From Coprococcus eutactus (lineage in GTDB: Bacteria; Bacillota; Clostridia; Lachnospirales; Lachnospiraceae): a DNA stretch of 64,000 nt. Positions 57,641 to 64,000 of the stretch are shown piece by piece. The position numbers and the translations under genes are program-made. Numbering within the stretch: the first letter of the stretch is position 1; each line of letters starts with the position of its first letter. The notes under the pieces were generated by a model, which was not told where the DNA came from, did no database searches, and saw nothing but the letters and a program-made list of their open reading frames with translations. Location of the stretch: positions 790,001 to 854,000 of the forward strand of contig NZ_CP102278.1 of the NCBI RefSeq assembly GCF_025149915.1, given 5' to 3'.

Positions 57641-60361
57641 ATGGGATTTTTTGACGGGTTATTAAAGAGGATACCGTTTGTATCCAGGTTTTCCAGAAAA
57701 AAGGAACCGGTTAACAATGTAGAACTCCAGTTTAACAAGGCTATGAACCTTATGGATAATGGTGATGCGGAAGAGTCAGTGTCTATATTGGAGCAGGTTG
57801 CAGACATAGGGATAATGGATGCACAGTATAAGTCATATGGGGATGACGCACTGCTTGCACTTGCGGAGTTCTTTGAAAAAGGAAAATATCGTAATGCTGT
57901 GATAGATGTGGATCTCAACAAGGCCACAAAGTACTACGAGAAATATGTCAATCAGAATCATGATGGCGATACGATATTCAAGCTCGCCAAGATGCTTCTT
58001 GAAGTTCAGAACTTCTCAAAGGCCATAAAGTATTATGAGCTGGCAGCGAATGACTATGGAATCAAGGCAGCGTATATGAGCCTTGGGTCAATATATGAGA
58101 GTGGTCTGAACAGGGTTGATGAGTATGGCAACAAGAGCGATTATGTTGTGCCGATTGATTTGGACAAGGCTATGATGTGGTACAAGAAGCTTGCCGATAC
58201 AGGTGACGCCAAGGCTAAGGCGTCATACGAGAGGGTTGAGTACATGAGTACCCACGGTGACAGCCTGGAGTTTGAGGCGAAGGATAAACTGTACACTGAT
58301 ATTGCAGAGGCGAGAAAAGCCAAGGGTAAGGAGCCTCGTTACAAGGTGATAGAGGCATCACGACTTCAGTATCAGTATACATATGTGCATGATCAGGTTG
58401 AGGGCTTTATACATAAACTTCCTAAGGGTTGGGTCAAGACGATCAATGAGTCCACCGGAGAAGAGTATTATGCGCCTAGTCTGACATACAAAGATTTTGC
58501 GATGTATGTTTACTATGACAGTGTACCAAAGGATACGAAGATGACCCTTGAGAATTATCTCAGGTATTGCAACGATGCGTTTGACGAGGATCTTCAGATG
58601 AAGGCCTACGTTACAGAGTACGCTGATGGCATATGTACAACGTACTACCACAAGGATATGGAGAAGGGAATCGTTTCCTTCGCATTCTATCATGGAAGAC
58701 GACTTGCATGTATGAGATTTGTATGTGCAACTATGGAAATCATAGAGCAGTATGAGGAGATCATATTTGAGACAGCTAACTCATTTGCATTTGTAGATCC
58801 TACACTTGCCAGTGAGCACAGTGCAAACCGTAAGGATATGCAGTATTACAATGAGGCTATCTACTGCTATTACCTTGAGGATTATGAAGGAGCCATGAGA
58901 GCCGCAAAACAGGCTCTTAAGCTGGGAAGTATAAAGGCAAGTTATCTGCTCATAGAGCTTTACTATGATGAGGACAGTCCGTACCGCGATGTGGAGAAGA
59001 CTATCAGCTACGCAAAGCAGTTGTTTGAGGCTACAAAGGATCCTGAGTTGGCATTCCTTCTTGGATTAGTGTATGACCAGCAGCTCAAGGATTATGTGAA
59101 AGCGGTCAATTGGTATGAGAATGCAGAGAGACTCGGGCACAAGAGAGTTGCCTTCTATCTTGGAAGAATATATTATTATGGTCTGCTCAGAACAAAGCGT
59201 GACGGCGGAAAGGCGCTGGCATACTTCAAGAAGGCAAGAGAGAACGGCATCCAGGAGGCAGAGGGATACATAAAGGATCTCGAGGATCTTAAGGGTGAGG
59301 ATCTTCAGACAGCTATAGACAAGTGGGAACGCGCCGTTCAGGCAGGAAGCGAGTCCGCAGCGATCAAGATTGCCATGATGAAACAGAGGCAGATATTCTA
59401 TATTGCAACACCTTATGAGATTGAGAAGGCCTATCTCGAGGCGCTGGGACTTGGAAGTGCACAGGCTGGATATGAACTGGGAAGAATATATCAGGTTCAG
59501 GAGAAGCAGGATAACTATAAGGGCGAGATCAAGAGTATTAAGTATTTTGAGAAAGCATTCAATGCAAACTTTGATGACTGGGATAAGGAAAACCTGTTTA
59601 AGGTTATCAATTATAAAGTTGAGAAGGGACTCTCAAATGATGAGGCTATCAAGCTTTATATTGAGAATGCCAGCATGGGATATGTGCCAGCTATTGAAAA
59701 GCTTATCGCACTTGTGCCTACTACCACACAGCAGATATGGAGTCTGTATGATGCACTCATAGAGCTAGCAGAGACAGGTGATGAGTCAGCTATAGTAGCT
59801 ATGAACAAGCTTGAGATGAACTATGTGGATCTCATTCTCAGAGAGCCTGCAAAGGGACAGAAGGTTGTGGAGAACAAGTTCTTCAGATTGTGCGTTCCAA
59901 AGGAGTGTAACGCTGTTATCAACGATGAAGGCGGTACTATTAAGATGGCTGATTCGGTTGTAGAGTTTGCTGTTGCAGAGATGCCTGTCAACGCAAGTGC
60001 AGAGCAGGATTATCTCAAGATATATAAGCTTATCGTGTCTGAGTATCTGCCTGACGAGAATGCAGAGGTAATAATTGCAAACTCAAGAATGATAGGTTCT
60101 GCGATCAGGGCTTCAAAAGATAACGTACATACATTCAGCATACTGCTCATAAGTTCAAAGAACCAGTATATATTCAAGCTGAGTTCAAAGGATAGAAGAC
60201 AGATGATGCAGTTTAAGGATGTGCTTATAGCAATATCAAAATCACTTGTTGAGACAGGCGAGATTTATAAGGCTACAGAGGAGGGCAAGAAGAATATAGG
60301 TCTTGCGTTCCTGCTCAAGACAAATGAAAGTGGATTCCTTTCAATTGGCAAGGGCGAGTAA
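57641..60361 (+). CDS. Large Sel1/TPR-like repeat protein
   Basis: A 906-residue protein with no signal peptide or clear membrane segment. It has many Sel1-like helical repeats (for example KAIKYYELAANDYGIKAA, KAVNWYENAERLGHKRVA, KALAYFKKARENGIQEA), mainly at residues about 30-200 and 400-690. A central segment (about 230-385) resembles a small alpha/beta domain. The last 150 residues (about 750-890, beginning KFFRLCVPKECNAVIN) form another globular domain of similar style. GGAGGA precedes ATG 57641. Sel1 arrays usually scaffold protein complexes; the partner is unknown. Confidence 0.75.
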   Translation: MGFFDGLLKRIPFVSRFSRKKEPVNNVELQFNKAMNLMDNGDAEESVSILEQVADIGIMDAQYKSYGDDALLALAEFFEKGKYRNAVIDVDLNKATKYYEKYVNQNHDGDTIFKLAKMLLEVQNFSKAIKYYELAANDYGIKAAYMSLGSIYESGLNRVDEYGNKSDYVVPIDLDKAMMWYKKLADTGDAKAKASYERVEYMSTHGDSLEFEAKDKLYTDIAEARKAKGKEPRYKVIEASRLQYQYTYVHDQVEGFIHKLPKGWVKTINESTGEEYYAPSLTYKDFAMYVYYDSVPKDTKMTLENYLRYCNDAFDEDLQMKAYVTEYADGICTTYYHKDMEKGIVSFAFYHGRRLACMRFVCATMEIIEQYEEIIFETANSFAFVDPTLASEHSANRKDMQYYNEAIYCYYLEDYEGAMRAAKQALKLGSIKASYLLIELYYDEDSPYRDVEKTISYAKQLFEATKDPELAFLLGLVYDQQLKDYVKAVNWYENAERLGHKRVAFYLGRIYYYGLLRTKRDGGKALAYFKKARENGIQEAEGYIKDLEDLKGEDLQTAIDKWERAVQAGSESAAIKIAMMKQRQIFYIATPYEIEKAYLEALGLGSAQAGYELGRIYQVQEKQDNYKGEIKSIKYFEKAFNANFDDWDKENLFKVINYKVEKGLSNDEAIKLYIENASMGYVPAIEKLIALVPTTTQQIWSLYDALIELAETGDESAIVAMNKLEMNYVDLILREPAKGQKVVENKFFRLCVPKECNAVINDEGGTIKMADSVVEFAVAEMPVNASAEQDYLKIYKLIVSEYLPDENAEVIIANSRMIGSAIRASKDNVHTFSILLISSKNQYIFKLSSKDRRQMMQFKDVLIAISKSLVETGEIYKATEEGKKNIGLAFLLKTNESGFLSIGKGE

Positions 60362-60409
60362 TCAGTCTGACCTGGGTATCGGGTCTGACGGAGGATAAAT
60401 GATCAATTT

Positions 60410-60445
60410 ACCCGGAGGATATATCAGATCTCCTCCGGGTTTTTA
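60410..60445 (+). terminator. Rho-independent terminator of the Sel1-repeat gene
   Basis: A perfect 10-bp stem (ACCCGGAGGA with TCCTCCGGGT) is followed by TTTTT. Confidence 0.9.
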
Positions 60446-60474
60446 TCTCGGTATTTGAGAAAGGAAGCATAATT

Positions 60475-60969
60475 ATGCCAGGACTTAACAGGAAAGAGAT
60501 GACAAACAAGCCGCTCAGAGTGGATTCAAGAATGGCACGCGACATAGAGAGACTTTCTGATCAGACAGGGTATTCCCAAAATGAGATAATACTTATGGCT
60601 ATCAAGAGATATCTGTATGAGAACCGAAAGTATTTCCTGAGAGATATGGTGGAGGACTGGTGCATATCACGCATAGAGAGGGAAGTGTGCATAATGCACA
60701 GTGAGACACATCTAAAATACGGAGGCATGACCGTGGATGTTGTGAAGCCGGAGATGGATGATGCGTTTGGACAGAATGTATATAGTTCCACCATCAGACT
60801 CAGAAATAGTCTGGGAGAGATTTTCTATGAGGATCAGCAGAATGTTGATATGAATGGAGAAGACTGGGAGGAATACAAGGAATTTTTATATGAGGTAGTA
60901 ATGAAGTTCGTAGATATAGATGAACCGGCACTCAAGACATATTTCAGAGAAAAATTCTTGTATGAATAG
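60475..60969 (+). CDS. Ribbon-helix-helix-like protein of unknown role
   Basis: A 164-residue protein whose first 55 residues fit a ribbon-helix-helix DNA-binding fold. A basic strand (KPLRVDSRMARDIERLS) is followed by a turn and the helix YSQNEIILMAIKRYL. The remaining 110 residues form an acidic alpha/beta domain I do not recognise. GAAAGGAAG lies before the ATG. The protein could be a transcription factor with a ligand or partner domain. It lies between a terminator and an ATPase gene, with no toxin partner apparent. Confidence 0.6.
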   Translation: MPGLNRKEMTNKPLRVDSRMARDIERLSDQTGYSQNEIILMAIKRYLYENRKYFLRDMVEDWCISRIEREVCIMHSETHLKYGGMTVDVVKPEMDDAFGQNVYSSTIRLRNSLGEIFYEDQQNVDMNGEDWEEYKEFLYEVVMKFVDIDEPALKTYFREKFLYE

Positions 60970-61112
60970 AAAATAGAAATTTGTAACAAAAAAGTAATAG
61001 TGAGAATGCAATAGTACATATGGATGAGCTGGTTATTTACATGTGTTATTATTAGTGGTATGCTATAAATTGTAAAAGGTTAGAAAAAAGTGACCGAATC
61101 GAGGTGAGATGC

Positions 61113-62393
61113 TTGTTTAGGAATATAATGAACGACCTTGCAACATGGTACGAGACAGGAAATAATAAGATAGCTGTCGTGAGAGGTGGCAAGTTCGTGG
61201 GAAAGACTTGGGCTGTCACAGATTTTGCCATGGGTTTTTTTGAGGATCACATAATTGTAGACATGAATAAGCAGACAGATTTTGCAGCATATGCAAGTAA
61301 GGAGAGGAGACCTGAAAAGCTTCATGCCAAGCTTACCACTTCTCTGGATAAGTATGATTTTAAAGACAAGCTGCTCATATTTGACAACGCAGAAAACTGC
61401 AGTGGTCTGTTGCAGAATCTTGTTCAATATGCAAAGTATAACACGGAGTGTAAGATATGTGTTGTGGCTACAGTGTGTGGACCTATGCTTGGTGAGGAAG
61501 AGTGCGCAGACGATATATGCGTGTATGAGCTGATGCCTATGTGCTTTGACGAGTTTCTGAAGGCGGGAAAAGGCAGAAAGCTTTGTGCATTTATAGAGAA
61601 TCAGAAATTGACAGCGATGCCGGATGAGGTGAGGGAAAGTGTCCAGACGATGTTGGAGGCGTTCTTCGTCACGGGAGGTATGCCAGAGGCTGTTGATGAG
61701 TATTATAAGACAGGCGATTTTAGAAGAGTAGACGTAATATTGAAGTCTATACTTGACAGGATGACCGATTATCTGATAAACTCCACTCCGAAGAGGTATC
61801 TTTCGAAGGTTATGGCGATATGGAAGAGTATTCCAACGCAGCTCACGAAAGAGAACAAGAAGTTCATGTATGGATATGTAGATCCAAAAGCACGAGCCAG
61901 AGAGTACGAGGCATCTGTTGACCAGATAGTTCGAATGGGAGTTGTGAGACAGGTGTTCAGAGTAAGAAATGGAGTACTTCCACTGACGGATCAGAGGGAT
62001 GATAAGTCATTTGAGCTGTATCATTTGGATCACGGACTACTCAGAATGATGGCGGGGATCTTGGTTCAGGATATAGATACTGACAATGTTCTGGATATGA
62101 TGGATGGAGTTATTGCAGAACAGTATGCGATGGCTGAACTCTATATGAACAAGAGTGTTGGAGATTTGTACTTCTGGATATCATCAGCCACTGCAAAAGT
62201 GGATTTTGTATATGAAGGTGATGGAGAGGTCATTCCGGTGGACGTACAGACAAGTCCGCATACGAAAGCTCAGAGTTCCAGAGTATTCCGACAGAGATAT
62301 AACAATAAGACTTCTGTGAGAATATCTACAGATGACATGTTCGTTGATAAAGGATTGGTAAATATACCGCTGTATGGCATATGGTGTTTCTGA
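61113..62393 (+). CDS. P-loop ATPase with DUF4143-like C-terminus
   Basis: A 426-residue protein. Walker A is GGKFVGKT near residue 22, and a Walker B-like LLIFDNAE lies near 89-96. A helical middle with FFVTGGMPEAVDEY is typical of the ATPase/DUF4143 family. The C-terminal region (about 305-426: YHLDHGLLRMM, then EQYAMAELYMN, KVDFVYEGDGEVIPVDVQ) looks like a PD-(D/E)XK-type nuclease fold. The TTG start at 61113 has GAGGTGAG upstream; ATG 61128 is an alternative. Such proteins are widespread in gut bacteria and have no settled function. No phage or defence genes flank it. Confidence 0.72.
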   Translation: MFRNIMNDLATWYETGNNKIAVVRGGKFVGKTWAVTDFAMGFFEDHIIVDMNKQTDFAAYASKERRPEKLHAKLTTSLDKYDFKDKLLIFDNAENCSGLLQNLVQYAKYNTECKICVVATVCGPMLGEEECADDICVYELMPMCFDEFLKAGKGRKLCAFIENQKLTAMPDEVRESVQTMLEAFFVTGGMPEAVDEYYKTGDFRRVDVILKSILDRMTDYLINSTPKRYLSKVMAIWKSIPTQLTKENKKFMYGYVDPKARAREYEASVDQIVRMGVVRQVFRVRNGVLPLTDQRDDKSFELYHLDHGLLRMMAGILVQDIDTDNVLDMMDGVIAEQYAMAELYMNKSVGDLYFWISSATAKVDFVYEGDGEVIPVDVQTSPHTKAQSSRVFRQRYNNKTSVRISTDDMFVDKGLVNIPLYGIWCF

Positions 62394-62421
62394 CACCGCC
62401 ATTGGCAGTATTTTTATAGAT

Positions 62422-62494
<73 letters not shown>

Positions 62495-62506
62495 TGATAA
62501 TATGGG

Positions 62507-62556
62507 AAGGCTGCCTGCAATGAACCCCATCAGGGTGCATTTGCTGGCAGCCTTTC
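62507..62556 (+). terminator. Terminator after tRNA-Thr
   Basis: A long hairpin (AAGGCTGCC with GGCAGCCTT plus an inner helix) is followed by a short T-run. Confidence 0.8.
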
Positions 62557-62595
62557 GTTGCTATATTGGTGGAACTTCCCGAAGGAGGCGTGGAT

Positions 62596-63144
62596 ATGGA
62601 GGCACCTAAGTGGTACAGACATTTAAAGACGATAAACAGACATAAATGGATGGTGATGAAGAACTGTTTCAGATGTGGCTTATACAAGCAGGGACTTCTT
62701 CACGATCTGTCCAAGTATTCATGGACGGAGTTTTCTGTGGGAGCAAGATACTTCCAGGGGACTAGGAGCCCTAACGACGCTGAGAGAGAAGAAAAGGGGT
62801 ATTCTGGCGCGTGGCTGCATCACAAAGGCAGGAATAAGCATCATCTGGAATATTGGATAGATTACAGCGCCGACAAGAGCAACAGACAGCTCATGGGAAT
62901 GAAGATGCCAGTCAAATATGTTGTGGAGATGTTCTGTGATAGGGTTGCGGCAAGTAAGAATTATAACAGGGATGAATATACGGATGCATATCCACTGAAT
63001 TATTATCTCAGGGGCAGATCGAGGGATCTGTTGCATCCGGAGTCTGCAAAGCTTCTGGAATCAATGCTGGCAATGTTGGCAGAGAAGGGTGAAGATTTTA
63101 CTTTCGATTATATAAGACGTGAGATCCTGCATAACAGGAAGTGA
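62596..63144 (+). CDS. DUF5662 family protein
   Basis: A 182-residue soluble protein with the conserved LLHDLSKYSWTEF segment (residues about 42-54) and a His-rich GAWLHHKGRNKHHLEYW stretch near 72-89. These look like metal ligands of an HD-like hydrolase and match the DUF5662 pattern. Substrate unknown. GAAGGAGG lies 7 bases before ATG 62596. It lies 40 bases before dnaE and may be co-transcribed with it. Confidence 0.78.
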   Translation: MEAPKWYRHLKTINRHKWMVMKNCFRCGLYKQGLLHDLSKYSWTEFSVGARYFQGTRSPNDAEREEKGYSGAWLHHKGRNKHHLEYWIDYSADKSNRQLMGMKMPVKYVVEMFCDRVAASKNYNRDEYTDAYPLNYYLRGRSRDLLHPESAKLLESMLAMLAEKGEDFTFDYIRREILHNRK

Positions 63145-63184
63145 TGCGGGGTACAGAGTTGACAGATGACAGGGAGGAAAATGT

Positions 63185-64000
63185 ATGGAATTTACACATT
63201 TGCATGTGCATACAGGTTACAGTCTGCTAGATGGAGCTGCCAAGATAAAGGAGCTTGTACACCGGGCTAAGGAGCTTGGGTATGACTCGCTGGCGATAAC
63301 CGATCATGGTGTCATGTATGGAGTTATAGAATTCTACGAGGCGTGCATGGCTGAGGGTATAAAGCCGATACTTGGCTGTGAGGTCTATGTAAGTCCGGGA
63401 TCAAGATTTGACAGAGAGGTGGGAAAAGGAGATGATAGATACTATCATTTGGTCCTTCTGGCTGAGACAGATCAGGGATACCACAATCTCTCAAAGATAG
63501 TTACCCGTGGATTTACTGAGGGATTTTATTACAAACCGAGAGTTGATATGGAGGTGTTGGAAAAGTATCACGAGGGCATAATAGCATTGAGTGCGTGTCT
63601 TGCTGGTGAGGTTGCAACCCATTTAAGGAAGAACGACTATGAAGGCGCCAGGAAAGCCGCAGTGAAATACAGGAATATATTTGGTGAGAATAACTATTTC
63701 CTTGAGATGCAGGATCACGGTATTCCTGATCAGGCTACTGTGAATGCAGGTGTCATGAGACTTTCAAAGGAACTTGGCATACCAATGGTAGTTACCAACG
63801 ATTCTCATTATATTTATGCCGAGGACTGGGAGGCGCATGACGTGCTGCTCTGCATCCAGACAAACAGGAAGGTCCAGGATGAGAACAGGATGCGTTATGA
63901 TGGAGGACAGTATTACCTCAAGTCCAAAGAGGAGATGGCGGAACTGTTTCCATATGCACTGGAAGCTCTTGAAAATACCCATAAGATAGCGGAGAGGTGC
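63185..64000 (+). CDS. dnaE: DNA polymerase III subunit alpha, 5' part (runs off window)
   Basis: The first 272 residues of the replicative polymerase, open to the window edge. The start MEFTHLHVHTGYSLLDGA is the DnaE PHP domain with metal-binding His residues. ITDHGVMYG, LGCEVYV and NDSHY follow in the expected order. GGGAGG lies about 10 bases before ATG 63185. A shifted ATG at 63181 is out of frame with the family sequence. Whether it is DnaE1 or DnaE3 type cannot be told from this part. Confidence 0.93.
   Translation, partial: MEFTHLHVHTGYSLLDGAAKIKELVHRAKELGYDSLAITDHGVMYGVIEFYEACMAEGIKPILGCEVYVSPGSRFDREVGKGDDRYYHLVLLAETDQGYHNLSKIVTRGFTEGFYYKPRVDMEVLEKYHEGIIALSACLAGEVATHLRKNDYEGARKAAVKYRNIFGENNYFLEMQDHGIPDQATVNAGVMRLSKELGIPMVVTNDSHYIYAEDWEAHDVLLCIQTNRKVQDENRMRYDGGQYYLKSKEEMAELFPYALEALENTHKIAERC

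Overview
The window looks like a chromosomal segment of a Gram-positive, Firmicutes-type anaerobe, most likely a Clostridia/Lachnospiraceae gut commensal. This family-level placement is inferred from WhiA, RapZ, an HPr kinase, a diadenylate cyclase with CdaR, sortase B, PxTG sorting signals, a perfect CIRCE element and sigma-A-type promoters. No plasmid, phage, insertion-sequence or CRISPR signature was seen.

Layout. 1-2790: the 3' two thirds of a 23S rRNA gene, then six tRNA genes (Asn, Glu, Thr, Tyr, initiator Met, Phe) behind their own promoter; no 5S gene lies between. 2834-6092: a DUF951 gene, a 1.27-kb non-coding stretch holding two sibling candidate small RNAs on the minus strand, an NhaC-type antiporter, and a third candidate small RNA. 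6257-11491: a six-gene MoxR/DUF58/Bat-type operon with two von Willebrand A proteins. 11632-15375: two unknown membrane proteins, then cdaA-cdaR (cyclic di-AMP synthesis). 15410-17670: a sirtuin and a GH1 enzyme with phospho-sugar residues. 17877-19385: a sortase-anchored surface protein. 19516-22092: clpB under CIRCE control. 22384-25772: an unknown protein, a GT2 glycosyltransferase and glyA.

25905-46098 is a cell-surface block: an LCP-type ligase, a class B sortase, a small sortase substrate, and one 17.2-kb gene for a 5,727-residue secreted protein. By my count that protein has about 67 Ig-like repeats followed by four fibronectin III domains. From repeat 19 onward the repeats form a regular seven-domain super-repeat of about 1.64 kb.

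46197-64000 is mostly housekeeping. It holds a small hydrolase-like gene, ftsH, uvrC-yfbR on the minus strand, hprK-glk, murB-rapZ-whiA-crh-like, a Sel1-repeat protein, an RHH protein, an ATPase with a DUF4143-like C-terminus, tRNA-Thr, a DUF5662 gene and the 5' end of dnaE.

Functional threads. HprK, glucokinase and an HPr paralogue whose catalytic His15 is Glu but whose Ser46 is kept suggest a Crh-like carbon-catabolite signalling branch. The LCP, sortase, substrate and giant fibre genes suggest a surface-display locus. The most novel items are the tandem sibling RNAs, whose helices show paired base changes between the copies, the giant protein's higher-order repeat and the H15E HPr.
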